A DNA stretch of 64,000 bases from Poriferisphaera corsica (GCF_007747445.1 NZ_CP036425.1:372001-436000); one strand, 5' to 3'. Counted from the first letter of the stretch, positions 47,901 through 56,031 are shown. Notes: a model not told the origin generated them from the letters alone. A program made the numbers and translations.

Positions 47901-48532
47901 CCGCGCCAAGCCCTACAGGCTCCGCGATGGGCAAGTCAACCTTCATGGTGCTCGAAGCGCTGCTTAGACTCCGTCAGGCAGCCTGTCACCCCGGCCTCAT
48001 CGACGAAGCCCGCGCAGACGAAGCCTCTGCAAAACTTGATGTCCTTCTCGAACGTGTCGCTGACATCATCGAGGAAGGCTCCAAAGCACTCGTCTTCTCG
48101 CAGTTCACTTCCATGCTCTCTCTCGTCCGGCGCAAGCTCGACGAACGCGGCATCCCCTACTGCTATCTCGACGGCCAAACCCGCAACCGACGTGAAGTTG
48201 TTGAGAAATTCCAGACCGACGAGAAGATCCCACTTTTCCTCATCTCCCTCAAGACCGGTGGTCTTGGCCTCAACCTCACCGCCGCCGAATACGTCTTCAT
48301 TCTCGACCCTTGGTGGAACCCTGCCGTCGAAGCCCAGGCCATTGACCGTACTTACCGTATCGGTCAGACCAAGCCTGTCTTCGCTTACCGCATGATCTGT
48401 GAAGACACCGTCGAGCAGCGCATCGCAGAAATGCAGGACAAAAAGCGTAAGCTCGCAGACGCAATCGTCGGCGGCGAAGAAAACATCCTTCGCTCACTCA
48501 CCCGCGACGACCTCGAAAAACTCCTCTCCTAA
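44948..48532 (+). CDS. SWIM zinc-finger SNF2-family helicase/ATPase
   Basis: 1194 residues. An N-terminal SWIM finger (Cys64, Cys66, Cys75, His77 in CTCPHFQSGAYCKH) is followed by a long beta-rich middle region with an acidic linker (~440-500). The C-terminal ~500 residues are a Snf2 motor: Walker A DDMGLGKT near 732, DEAQ box near 839, ALTGTPIENHLGDLWS, then the second lobe with SLKTGGLGLNLTAA and QAIDRTYRIGQTKPV. Uses ATP to translocate on DNA, probably in transcription or repair. This HepA-like bacterial type is often single-gene. Followed by a terminator. Confidence 0.93.
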   Translation: MSLMTIWSPFFQSAVRMSGRTLQLDGKVKRIDPVGEELVRAMIDDNETHTVIIEQDGKQAAADCTCPHFQSGAYCKHVWATLVDVQNSSSGPGASKQDLMRLRARALKAKKRAASAAPRRPKEPEWVTRLSLLRVPSYERKAPTPPVLPSQRQICYVVIPNLSHRYQSLVIELRQRSSQSSGWSKMKPLKVNDDLIGTLSDPIDRELTSLVIGGAQVSEDDDSDYPRGGRPHATFRLPSGAQHMIVQKMIQTSRCFIDLGDDISGPDEFPIHWDDNGTWRLWMVGTEVEDELVINAQLRRKDQTLPIAYPKLIIGGSHGLIYYDNFIAPFDDRDAYRWVSQFREHDRSEDETKTHAIHIPNDDINRFLERLYMLPQLPEIDLPAGFGREERHVEPKPHLDLFSPGTAEASAVLNSNARNQLAARVWFEYDGRRIYPSQAGRFVPMTPGTLINPPEDAAEATPPDEDPNAIAITAAPDTRAEAFVTPESPEDPAAIEGDEEVIELPPQGVLIRRDRKAERDAIAQLATCGLRQANAANPDMLLLPYKQMAFVVTHLMSNDWIISADRLNVRTAGPPNLSIASNVDWFELRGTVKYHRADGEEQEVSLPEILAAARNGESMITLGDGSQGLLPEQWLDEHGLLTAMGELEDDHLRFKASQAALLDSLLDERELVSVDEQFKVARDQLKAFEGIKPLDPAPGKFHGTLRPYQREGLGWFKFLRTFGMNGILADDMGLGKTVQVLSMLEARYLGIEDHIDQTLNGEKPKHRPTLVVVPRSVVFNWIDEAEKFTPDLRVMAYAGADRIALRNAFDDHDVIVTSFGLMRRDVEELQHYHFDYIVLDEAQAIKNPASQSAKSARLLRSNHRLALTGTPIENHLGDLWSIFEYLNPGMLGSNARFADIIRQGSRVTQKEEDSEENEAKTTMLQQIASSLRPFILRRTKAQVLTDLPPKTEQTILCHMEPEQRKVYDDMRSYYRQNLMKQLDSSAPSPTGSAMGKSTFMVLEALLRLRQAACHPGLIDEARADEASAKLDVLLERVADIIEEGSKALVFSQFTSMLSLVRRKLDERGIPYCYLDGQTRNRREVVEKFQTDEKIPLFLISLKTGGLGLNLTAAEYVFILDPWWNPAVEAQAIDRTYRIGQTKPVFAYRMICEDTVEQRIAEMQDKKRKLADAIVGGEENILRSLTRDDLEKLLS

Positions 48533-48559
48533 TCCCCTCCCTCAATAACCGACAAACAA

Positions 48560-48597
48560 AAAAAGCTGTACTCCAAAAGAGTGCAGCTTTTTCTTTT
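48560..48597 (+). terminator. Intrinsic terminator after SNF2 gene
   Basis: AAAAAGCTG-T-ACTC (48560-48573) pairs with GAGT-G-CAGCTTTTT (48579-48592), followed by CTTTT. Confidence 0.88.
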
Positions 48598-48646
48598 AAT
48601 CATATCATCGAACGCTTACTAAATTGATTGAACGATGGCGTTTCTT

Positions 48647-48682
48647 TCAAGCCTGCCACCGCCGGTGGCAGGGTGTTTGCAA
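48647..48682. repeat. REP-like hairpin, copy B
   Basis: TCAAG, CCTGCCACC (48652-48660), GCC, GGTGGCAGG (48664-48672), GTGTTTGCAA. Same flanks and central GCC as copy A at 13521-13557, with three base pairs of the stem exchanged in a compensatory way. Confidence 0.7.
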
Positions 48683-48744
48683 CATAAGCAATCAAAGTTT
48701 CCGTGCAGCCAAAGTTAAATACAAAATACCACCCAATAACCTAA

Positions 48745-49530
48745 TTATTGGTTAGACCGTTGCTGATGTAATAACGTCATCCACGCTTTCCCATCATTCT
48801 GTTTTTCAATTTCACCAAGCATTTCCTTCACCCAGTCCCCTTCAAACATTTCAGCATGCCCATCTAAAAATACAACCACCATAAATTGCGAATCCCTCAC
48901 AAGCGGATTGCTAAACATCACCACACGTTCGCTTGCATTCCCGCCTTCAACAATCGGCACGAACACAAAATCAGACTGCACACGAATCAACTCCCGTTTG
49001 TCTTCAAAAGTCATCTGCGCAAAATCTGCCCGAATGCTCCGACCCGATTGTGGCATGTAAAACGTCGCCTCATTCACGCCACTCTCCGCCAAATCCCCAA
49101 TCGTTCCCGGCCACGCACCCTTGTCTTCGTGATACACATGCACCGCCAGCCCCAACTCCCTTCCTTGATCCATCACAACCATATCCTGCGCCTTCACTCG
49201 CATCGCCTCAAACGCAGGCACCACCGTAAACACCAGCACGACTGGGACAATCACACAACCAATCAGCCCAGCTAAGATACCAACCGTCATCATCCCTTTC
49301 CCAATAAGTTTCCCCCCAGATTTTTGAATCGCGCCTCGCGCCATCAATCCCAACACCACTGCCAAAAAAGCAATCGGTATCCCCACCACCACGAACGACA
49401 AGAACATTCCTCCAACCCCAAGCAACATTGCCCACAGCGCCAACTTCGATCCCTTTGAGATCGCAACACCAGCTTCGCCCTGAGCTTCCGCAGCATCAGC
49501 CACAACAGCTGCACCTTCAGTCTCTACCAT
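48745..49530 (-). CDS. Membrane protein with pseudopilin-like DGH C-terminal region
   Basis: 261 residues. An Ala/Glu-rich cytoplasmic start is followed by two hydrophobic segments (LALWAMLLGVGGMFLSFVVV, and VGILAGLIGCVIVPVVLVFT), like DUF4190-type membrane proteins. The exported remainder has QGRELGLAVHVYHEDKGAWP and ends with FMVVVFLDGHAEMFEGDW, the DGH signature of planctomycete pseudopilins. It lacks the FTLIE prepilin signal, so it would not be processed like a pilin. Unrecognised function; the combination suggests a permanently membrane-bound relative of the pseudopilins. Confidence 0.75.
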   Translation of the reverse strand: MVETEGAAVVADAAEAQGEAGVAISKGSKLALWAMLLGVGGMFLSFVVVGIPIAFLAVVLGLMARGAIQKSGGKLIGKGMMTVGILAGLIGCVIVPVVLVFTVVPAFEAMRVKAQDMVVMDQGRELGLAVHVYHEDKGAWPGTIGDLAESGVNEATFYMPQSGRSIRADFAQMTFEDKRELIRVQSDFVFVPIVEGGNASERVVMFSNPLVRDSQFMVVVFLDGHAEMFEGDWVKEMLGEIEKQNDGKAWMTLLHQQRSNQ

Positions 49531-50013
49531 CTTGTTTGCCCTTTATCTTGATATGTTGCCCGATTCCCACGCAGTTGGTTGCCAGCCAAATTACAAATTC
49601 ACTTTAAGGAGAATACAAAGCTTATCATGAATCATTTTTATAAATGTGCCTTCACACGCCAGTATCGCGTAACTTGGGATAACCCGCAACCAAAAACCGG
49701 ATCAAAACCCTTGCATCATTCACCCATCTTCAGGTATAGATAACATGATGATTGTGGTGTGAGCGGGTGCATGTCTTTTCGCCACCCGAGCCAGCCATGT
49801 GTTCTACGCGCTTTGTTGTTGTTGATTCATATTTGTTTTTGTTCCAATACGCCAACAAGCCGGCAAGTTTCGCTTCTTCAGACGATGTCGTTTTTCCGTT
49901 GCCATTTTTTCCCTGCGTCTGGTCGCTCAACCCAATCACTGTCGCCTGCTTGATGACCCGATCTCTCGCGGCTGCCTGTGTCTTCGGGATGACTGCTTCA
50001 GGACTCGTTTAAT
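49531..50013. other. Long leader/promoter region of the RRM gene
   Basis: 483 bp between the divergent membrane-protein and RRM genes. An 86-codon frame (49752-50012) and overlapping shorter frames have no family and odd composition, so I read them as non-coding. A long 5' leader is plausible for an RRM gene. No terminator or clear operator. Confidence 0.4.
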
Positions 50014-50292
50014 ATGGTCAATATCTACGTCGGAAATCTCCCATACTCTGCCACCGCTGATGACCTCGGCAAGCTCTTTCAGACCTTCGGCAACGTCGAC
50101 AAAACGATCATTATCGTCGACCCACAAACCGGCAAATCACGTGGCTTTGGCTTCGTCGAAATGACCACCCGTGAAGAAGGCCTATACGCCATCGAACAAC
50201 TCGCCGGCAAAATCTACAACGGACGGCACTTAACCATCAACGAAGCACGTAAAACCAAAAAGAAAAGCGAAGAACCCACGCAAGCTTCCTAA
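50014..50292 (+). CDS. RNA-binding protein, single RRM domain
   Basis: 92 residues: one RNA recognition motif with RNP2 IYVGNL (4-9) and RNP1 RGFGFVEM (43-50), followed by a short Lys-rich tail. Such small glycine-poor RRM proteins are common in cyanobacteria and planctomycetes and bind single-stranded RNA, often in cold response. Cytoplasmic. The 480-bp upstream gap may contain a regulatory leader. Confidence 0.93.
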   Translation: MVNIYVGNLPYSATADDLGKLFQTFGNVDKTIIIVDPQTGKSRGFGFVEMTTREEGLYAIEQLAGKIYNGRHLTINEARKTKKKSEEPTQAS

Positions 50293-50420
50293 TCACCATT
50301 CTCCCGCGCCCAAAATTCAACACATTTCCCATCTAGTACAGGCCCCGTTCGCCTCATGTGCGACCGTAATACGCTGTTTTTCATGAAACATGAACCAGGG
50401 TGCGCGATTTATGTTTATCA

Positions 50421-50441
50421 GTTGCGCAAATCGAGTATAAT
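50421..50441. promoter_or_regulatory. Putative promoter of araC-type gene with GTTGCGC site
   Basis: TATAAT at 50436-50441 is a good -10 box about 100 bp before the regulator's ATG. GTTGCG (50421-50426), the inverse of the CGCAAC word repeated upstream of the two downstream PEP-CTERM genes, lies about 15 bp before it, consistent with autoregulation. Confidence 0.45.
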
Positions 50442-50544
50442 TTTAACAATAATATATGTACTCTTGATGAAACAATCCGGGGCTCATGCGTACGTACCTA
50501 CGCATGCTTTCGCTGCCATTCGTATCCCCTAGGAAGTCATCATC

Positions 50545-51522
50545 ATGTCCCTCTCCGCCATTTCCGCTCAGCACACCCCCGATATCGCTTCGCTTCCTGC
50601 CTATGGCAACCCCGATGATATTTTCCAAATCTATCCCGTCCTCGAAATGGGCTCCGTCGCGCCACACATCCATAACAACTTCTACGAAGTCCAATACTTC
50701 GCCCGTGGCAACGCCATTCTCCGTCACCAAGGCGGCGACATCCCCCTCCGCACGCCTTGCCTCCACATCTGCCCTCCTGCCCCCGTTTGGCATGAAATCG
50801 TCTGTGACCGCTCTACCGTCTGGACCGCCTCTATCGCCATCTATCCCCGCTTGCTGAAGCGTGATGACATCGATGTCCCCGACCACCATGAAGCGGTCAT
50901 GACCGACGTTTTCCAGACCCTCCTGCAGCTCGCTCAGCTTGATCCACCCATGACCGAGCTAAAACACCCCGCCGCCCGTCGTATCGAGCGCCTCATCACT
51001 GTTATGTCCGAGGAATTCCGCCTTCGTCTCCCCGGCTACCTCGTTCGGCTCCGCTCTTGCCTCGAAGAACTCATCATCATCGCCTACCGCGAGCAGCACG
51101 GCATACACGTCCACCCATCCATCATCAACACCTCCACCGAGAACGAATCCCAATCCTCGCACAAGCTCGGCGACGAAATCCAACTCGAACGCGACCGCCG
51201 TGTCGCCAATGCCATCAAATGGATGCGATCCAACCTCCATGATGTCGTTTCCAACAAAGACATCTCCCACTCACTCAAACTCACTGAAAAGCATTTCGTG
51301 CGCCTCTTCTCCAACGAAGTAGGTATTTCACCCCAACGCTATCATCTCCGGCTTCGTCTCGAAGCTTCCGCCGAATACCTCATCAACACCGAGATGTCTG
51401 TCTCCAGTATCGCACAAACCTTTGGCTTCAAGCACCCTTCCCATTTCCACCGACGCTTCCGTGAGTTCTATGGCTCCACCCCCTCTCTATACCGCTATTT
51501 TAACCGCCAGCAAACCTCGTAA
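50545..51522 (+). CDS. AraC family transcriptional regulator
   Basis: 325 residues. N-terminal half is a cupin-like sensing domain (APHIHNNFYEVQYFARGNAIL). The last ~100 residues carry the two helix-turn-helix units of AraC/XylS: VVSNKDISHSLKLTEKHFVRL and the signature ISPQRYHLRLRLEASAEYL, VSSIAQTFGFKHPSHFHRRF. Binds DNA direct repeats, usually in response to a sugar. ATG has AGGAA upstream. The two PEP-CTERM genes downstream carry 21-bp-spaced repeats and are candidate targets. Confidence 0.92.
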   Translation: MSLSAISAQHTPDIASLPAYGNPDDIFQIYPVLEMGSVAPHIHNNFYEVQYFARGNAILRHQGGDIPLRTPCLHICPPAPVWHEIVCDRSTVWTASIAIYPRLLKRDDIDVPDHHEAVMTDVFQTLLQLAQLDPPMTELKHPAARRIERLITVMSEEFRLRLPGYLVRLRSCLEELIIIAYREQHGIHVHPSIINTSTENESQSSHKLGDEIQLERDRRVANAIKWMRSNLHDVVSNKDISHSLKLTEKHFVRLFSNEVGISPQRYHLRLRLEASAEYLINTEMSVSSIAQTFGFKHPSHFHRRFREFYGSTPSLYRYFNRQQTS

Positions 51523-51923
51523 TCCAAGCTAATCCCTTCGGTATCTCATATACCATTTCATGTGAGTTCTATGCTCAAGGCTATCGCTGCGCAACTTTTA
51601 GTAAATTTTACGCAACCCCTGAATACATTTTATACATTCTCGCATTTTGTACATGCGTTCTATCCGTACACTGTTATCTTTAATTTTTAGAGAGACATTT
51701 TCTTGACGACTGATATCTGTTTCAGAGCCTATTACACGGTTAGATTATTTTTTTCGTTTCATATTCATCTTTCATAACCGTGATCTAAGCAGTGCCCAGG
51801 TTCTTTTATTCAATCAAATTCAACCTGATTTTTCAGGTCATAATTATTCTGCATCTACTTTTTGAGTGATATTCACTATTAGTTGAAATTTTAAATCTCC
51901 TACAATTAACAAAGAGAGGGAAA
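51523..51923. other. Intergenic region with direct-repeat operator
   Basis: 401 bp, AT-rich, non-coding. Holds the CGCAAC direct repeats (51590-51616). No terminator for the AraC gene was found. Confidence 0.5.
51589..51617 (+). promoter_or_regulatory. Candidate AraC-type operator 1
   Basis: CGCAAC at 51590-51595 and 51611-51616, start-to-start 21 bp (two helical turns), with A/T-rich spacing. The block matches one upstream of the paralogous gene at 53350, including AGT-N-AATT between the repeats. About 310 bp before the PEP-CTERM start. Confidence 0.5.
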
Positions 51924-52763
51924 ATGATGATCAAGAATTTTACATCTTGCTTGACCGCACTCGGCCTCGCCGCAACCTGCAGCCTCACCGCTTACGCCGG
52001 CAGTTTCTCCGATTCATTCGACTATGTTGACGATTCATGGCCATGGACTAGCTTCGAAGATGCGAACGGCGGCAACTGGGTCTACAACACCCCTGCCTCA
52101 AACGGCAACAAACTCAACATGAATGCCGTCGGCGTCAACCTCAACCAATACTGGGGTAAAGCAGAGTACTATGCCCCTTCAACCTCCGATTTCCTCGACG
52201 GCTCCGTCTCCGCTACCGTCAACTTCGATTCTTTCGAAGCACCTCTTGGCGCGCATTCCTCATACGTTGGCGTCACCGCTCGCACGCAAGCCTCCGGTAA
52301 ATCCATTCAAGCAACCATCACCGCACAACGTATCGATCCCGCAACCTCGCCCGGCGTCAACGGCGAAGACACCTGGTACAACCTCTTCTTTAACGTCACA
52401 GGTACAGACATCAGTACACACTGGATCAACACCATGTCTCGCGCCAACGAAGTCTACACCGGCAAAAACCTCACCATTCAACTCGATCTAGCCGGCGATG
52501 ACGTCTCCGTTTCGCTCATCATGGATAAATCAGGCGACTACGGCAGCACCTGGGAAGTCGAAACAAAAACACTCACCGGCAAAGTCACCGACGCAGACCT
52601 CCTGAACGCTGGTGCAGCGGGCATCCACATCAATCAAATCGGTGCACCCGGGTCACATCACATGTACGGTGCATTCACTAATTTCGAAGCAGTCATCCCA
52701 GAGCCCGCCTCACTCGCCCTTCTCGCCATCTCTGGCCTCGCGATGCTTCGTCGACGTCAATAA
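51924..52763 (+). CDS. PEP-CTERM protein, paralogue 1
   Basis: 279 residues, signal peptide to AYA-GSF (residue ~25). The body looks like a concanavalin/LamG-type jelly roll: FSDSFDYVDDSW, NWVYNTPASNGNKLN, DFLDGSVSATVNFDSF, VYTGKNLTIQLDLAGDDVSVS. Tail IPEPASLALLAISGLAML-RRRQ is the sorting signal. ATG 51924 or 51927 behind AGAGGG. Clear paralogue of the protein at 53350 (shared MSRANxVYxGK, DKSGDxG, GAAGIxxNxxGAP). Presumed carbohydrate-binding surface protein, possibly controlled by the adjacent AraC regulator. Confidence 0.83.
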   Translation: MMIKNFTSCLTALGLAATCSLTAYAGSFSDSFDYVDDSWPWTSFEDANGGNWVYNTPASNGNKLNMNAVGVNLNQYWGKAEYYAPSTSDFLDGSVSATVNFDSFEAPLGAHSSYVGVTARTQASGKSIQATITAQRIDPATSPGVNGEDTWYNLFFNVTGTDISTHWINTMSRANEVYTGKNLTIQLDLAGDDVSVSLIMDKSGDYGSTWEVETKTLTGKVTDADLLNAGAAGIHINQIGAPGSHHMYGAFTNFEAVIPEPASLALLAISGLAMLRRRQ

Positions 52764-52796
52764 CATCCATAACGCATAATCGCCTCTACACGCATG

Positions 52797-52824
52797 AAAG
52801 CTGTCCAACCAGGGCAGCTTTTTC
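52797..52824 (+). terminator. Intrinsic terminator after PEP-CTERM paralogue 1
   Basis: AAAGCTGTCC (52797-52806) pairs with GGGCAGCTTT (52812-52821; one G-U), then TTC. Confidence 0.82.
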
Positions 52825-53349
52825 TATAACCCATCATTTCCTATTGCAATCACAATCTAGTTGCCCCAATTTGCCTAATTTATAGTGCTGCACCTCAGTC
52901 GCACGGATATCACTACCAGTCATGGACTGTACACCTGCGCAACTAATGTACACGCCGTTATAGTCGTTGCAACTGTTACAACCCAATCTTTCACCCCTTG
53001 TTACGCGTACATCTTCCCCCTCTTAACACGCTTTAAATATTGTATTTACAGATATTTATTAGTAATGCTGTCTAATCGCTTCTCAGTGCTTGTTTTGAAA
53101 CAATCAGCGCAACATCACCCCATATTTTTGATTCTTACATCCGTATTCGCCTTCGTCGCGCAACTTAAAGTTAATTAGATGCAACCTATACATACATTTA
53201 CCTAGTTTTTAAAGGTTCGTCCTAGATTCCCCCATTCCTTCGTGTAATGTTGAACCATCTGACGCATAGAACACCTAAAAGCACTTCTGTTTTTTAGGTG
53301 ATTAAAAGAATTTCTAAAATTCATTTTCTTTTCAAGAGAGGGAAACTAG
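52825..53349. other. Intergenic region with CGCAAC words
   Basis: About 525 bp, non-coding; an open frame at 52885-53178 has no family. CGCAAC occurs at 52938, 53108 and 53159, with TGCAAC at 52968 and 53180. TGTACAC is also repeated at 52928 and 52947 (19 bp apart). Confidence 0.45.
53158..53186 (+). promoter_or_regulatory. Candidate AraC-type operator 2
   Basis: CGCAAC (53159-53164) and TGCAAC (53180-53185), again 21 bp apart and with AGT-N-AATT between, matching operator 1. About 165 bp before the PEP-CTERM start. Confidence 0.5.
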
Positions 53350-54159
53350 ATGACCAAGCTATCACAATCTTTCGCAGTTCTCGGCCTCGGTGCAGCACTT
53401 TGTGCAACAACTTACGCAGCAGATTTCACCGACGATTTCAGCACGTATGCAAACGGTGAACTCGAAGCTGTTTCCAACGGTGCATGGGTTTACAACGGCA
53501 ATGTCCCACACGCAGCTGGCAACAAACTCTCCGTCGCAAACGGCGCAGTCAACACTAGCAGCATTTACTACAAAGCTGCTGGCTACAACGCCGCTTCAAC
53601 TGCCGATTTCCTTAACGGCCGCGTCGAAGCTTCGTTCACACTCGATTCCATCACTGGTGGCGGCGGCGAAATCGCTATCACCGCTCGCGATCAAGGCGAC
53701 AAGCGCATCCAGCTCTCCATGGTTGCTTCTAAAGTCGACCCGCCTGCAGAGTACGCAGACGATACCACCGACTGGTTCAACTTCACCATGTATGCCTACA
53801 ACACCGACATCGCCTACTCATGGTGTGACACCATGTCCCGCGCTAACGATGTCTATGCTGGCAAAACATTCTCACTCTTCCTTGACCTCGATGGCGAAAA
53901 TGTAACCGCTGGTTTTGTTCTCGATAAGTCCGGCGATTTCGGCGAAAACTGGACCGTTGCTGAACACATCTTCACCGGTACAACAGCCATCACCGATGCA
54001 GGCGCAGCAGGTATCTACGCGAACAACTGGGGTGCTCCAACAACACAACACCTCAACGCAGTTATGGATGAATTTAAAGTCACTGAAGTCGTACCAGAAC
54101 CAGCATCACTCGCTATGCTCGGTCTTGGTGGCCTCGCGATGCTACGTCGCCGTAAATAA
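53350..54159 (+). CDS. PEP-CTERM protein, paralogue 2
   Basis: 269 residues, signal peptide to TYA-ADF (residue ~24). Jelly-roll-like body parallel to paralogue 1 (DFTDDFSTYANGELE, WVYNGNVPHAAGNKLS, TADFLNGRVEASFTLDS, VYAGKTFSLFLDLDGENVT). Tail VPEPASLAMLGLGGLAML-RRRK. GAGAGGGAAA lies before the ATG, as in paralogue 1. The pair arose by tandem duplication and kept a similar upstream element. Function unknown beyond likely glycan binding. Confidence 0.85.
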   Translation: MTKLSQSFAVLGLGAALCATTYAADFTDDFSTYANGELEAVSNGAWVYNGNVPHAAGNKLSVANGAVNTSSIYYKAAGYNAASTADFLNGRVEASFTLDSITGGGGEIAITARDQGDKRIQLSMVASKVDPPAEYADDTTDWFNFTMYAYNTDIAYSWCDTMSRANDVYAGKTFSLFLDLDGENVTAGFVLDKSGDFGENWTVAEHIFTGTTAITDAGAAGIYANNWGAPTTQHLNAVMDEFKVTEVVPEPASLAMLGLGGLAMLRRRK

Positions 54160-54234
54160 TACGACGACACCCAGCGATACATCGATCAATGAATCGCACC
54201 AAACACAATATGTGTGATTGAATGCAATCAGATT

Positions 54235-54264
54235 AAGGGCTGCTCAAAGCAGCCCTTTTCTTTT
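54235..54264 (+). terminator. Intrinsic terminator after PEP-CTERM paralogue 2
   Basis: AAGGGCTGCT (54235-54244), loop CAA, AGCAGCCCTT (54248-54257), then TTCTTTT. Confidence 0.9.
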
Positions 54265-54371
54265 GCGCTCATTCCATCACTCAACGAAATACACTTGTAA
54301 TATCGTTATAAAAAAACCACACGGATTTTCACCATAAGCGTGCGGACAATGAGCTGGTTGGACAACATAAA

Positions 54372-55226
54372 TTATTCTTTATCAGAAACCTCGGGCTTTT
54401 CCGCCGCTTCCACCTCAACAACTTCTTCTACGTTCTCGCTTTCACGACTTGGCAGCAACACAACATCTTCATTTTGAATCACGCCCAACGCATTCATTTG
54501 TTCAGCAATCAATTCATCCTTGCCCGCCATTCGTTCCGCTAACGAACTGCGTAATTCATTTAATTTGTTTTGTAGTCGCTCGATTTGTGTCTGCGTGATC
54601 TCGGTACGTATATCAAATAACTCATCCAGCGTGTCTTCCAGCATGCGTTCAGTTTGTATCGCCAATAGTTCATCCCCGACACTTAACGCTTCGCGGTACT
54701 TCACCGATAAACGATTCAATTCGCTGGTTAGACGGATATCCTCGACCCGCAGATCAAACAGGCCCGGATCATATCGTTTCATCTTCATAAACCATTCAAG
54801 CCGCGGAAATCGTTCCTGTAATATGCGGCCGACCTCACGTGGATCATACTGCAACTGCTCTTCTAACTCGATCCCCATCGGTGGATCAATCCGCTTAAGC
54901 ACCTCAACCGCTTCCCTCACATCCTCAAGCTTCATCTCCGGCCGCATCTTTCGGCCGCTCAGTTCCCGCGTTCCCGCTTCCCCGCCCGGCCCCATCTTGC
55001 CGCCGTGCATACCACGCATCCCCTCACCATTTCGCATCCCCCTCCCGGCCCCGCGCTCGAGTCCGTTATTTCGCTTGCCCGCAGCGCTATCCTCATGCAT
55101 CTCCCGCCGGGTCTCGTCATGGCCCGCATCTTGTGCGATCACATCACCACCAGTCCACACCAATCCCAGTGTGCTGATCATCCCTGCCCAAATGCATGCT
55201 TTAATTGTCCTTGATCGATCTTTCAT
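54372..55226 (-). CDS. Periplasmic coiled-coil protein of sigma-factor operon
   Basis: 284 residues. Signal peptide (IWAGMISTLGLVWTGGDVIA, cut near AQDA). Residues ~35-85 are low-complexity Gly/Met/Arg (RGMRNGEGMRGMHGGKMG). From ~95 to 250 the chain is charged and helical, with long heptad-like stretches (LTSELNRLSVKYREAL, RTEITQTQIERLQNKLNELR). The end is acidic. No family is certain; shape resembles CpxP/Spy-type periplasmic sensors, which bind metal or unfolded protein. Third gene after a sigma factor and a putative anti-sigma factor, so likely part of envelope-stress sensing. Confidence 0.65.
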   Translation of the reverse strand: MKDRSRTIKACIWAGMISTLGLVWTGGDVIAQDAGHDETRREMHEDSAAGKRNNGLERGAGRGMRNGEGMRGMHGGKMGPGGEAGTRELSGRKMRPEMKLEDVREAVEVLKRIDPPMGIELEEQLQYDPREVGRILQERFPRLEWFMKMKRYDPGLFDLRVEDIRLTSELNRLSVKYREALSVGDELLAIQTERMLEDTLDELFDIRTEITQTQIERLQNKLNELRSSLAERMAGKDELIAEQMNALGVIQNEDVVLLPSRESENVEEVVEVEAAEKPEVSDKE

Positions 55227-55278
55227 CGTTTTACTCTAATCTTTTTGATCTTTCTCATAAACGCCCATTGTTAATTTT

Positions 55279-55322
55279 CTTCTAATGGATGATTAGGCTT
55301 ATCTCTAATCAATCATTAGAAG
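55279..55322. promoter_or_regulatory. Long imperfect palindrome in sigma operon
   Basis: An 18-base arm starting CTTCTAATGG (55279-55296) faces CTAATCAATCATTAGAAG (55305-55322), 16 of 18 positions pairing, with an 8-nt loop. It lies between the anti-sigma-like and coiled-coil genes. No good U tract follows on the bottom strand, so processing or partial termination are both possible. Confidence 0.5.
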
Positions 55323-55326
55323 TTAA

Positions 55327-56031
55327 TTAAAAATAGTATGAATCCGCGTCCATCATTTCCTGCAACTGATAATCCAGCACAGCTAGCTCCATCGTCGTGT
55401 CTGTATCTGCAATTTTCTGTTCGGTCTGCATGGTATCTAGACGCATCGCGATCAGGTCGAGTTGCGAGTCGACGTACGAATCGTAACTCGTGTCATCCAC
55501 ACCATCGACATCAAAACGGACTTCTTCACGTAACGCCGGCACAGCCGCTAGCCTCGTATCAAGTGCGGCAAGCTTCTTCGCAACCGTTTCCGCATCAACC
55601 ATTTGCACGCCATTTTGACCACCCATTTTCGGATCGGTTTGTGCGATTCCGGGTTGATCAGCAGGTTCTTTGAAATCGCTGACACTGGTTAAAGCCCAGA
55701 TGATAGCACCTGCGCCGACGATTGCGATCACAGCAGCGATGCGGCGGAAGTACGTTAAATCAATACGACGTATGGTGTTAAGTTTTTGCTGTTCGAATTG
55801 AGGCATCGTCTGGCTAATGATCTGATCAGCCATGTTGGCAGGGACTTCAATCTGGCCCATCGCCTCATCGAGCAAGTCCTCCATCTGCAAGTCAGCCTGT
55901 AAGTCATATTCAGGTAAAGACATAGACTCGTCTTGTTCGTTCAGTTCTGGCGCATCATCTCTATCATCCGGGCGATTGACGCCAGACTCATCGGGAGGAG
56001 GGAACTGGTTTTTGTTTTCTTCATGGTCCAT
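55327..56031 (-). CDS. Single-pass membrane protein, putative anti-sigma factor
   Basis: 234 residues from ATG 56031 (TTG 56043 possible). The first ~90 residues are acidic and cytoplasmic, with DLQMEDLLDEAMGQIEVPANM; then one helix (RRIAAVIAIVGAGAIIWALT, ~105-125), then ~110 external residues with many Asp, heptad-like (VAKKLAALDTRLAAVPALRE). One-helix topology directly after an ECF sigma gene is the classic anti-sigma layout, but no zinc-binding HxxxCxxC is present. 66 bp after the sigma gene. Assigned by context. Confidence 0.6.
   Translation of the reverse strand: MDHEENKNQFPPPDESGVNRPDDRDDAPELNEQDESMSLPEYDLQADLQMEDLLDEAMGQIEVPANMADQIISQTMPQFEQQKLNTIRRIDLTYFRRIAAVIAIVGAGAIIWALTSVSDFKEPADQPGIAQTDPKMGGQNGVQMVDAETVAKKLAALDTRLAAVPALREEVRFDVDGVDDTSYDSYVDSQLDLIAMRLDTMQTEQKIADTDTTMELAVLDYQLQEMMDADSYYF

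Noticed and set aside
49752-50012. 86-codon open frame ending 1 bp before the RRM gene
   Set aside because: No family, overlapping alternative frames of similar length, poor ribosome-binding site and unusual composition; more likely a leader region.
52885-53178. 97-codon open frame between the two PEP-CTERM paralogues
   Set aside because: It covers the direct-repeat elements, has no family and lacks a ribosome-binding site.
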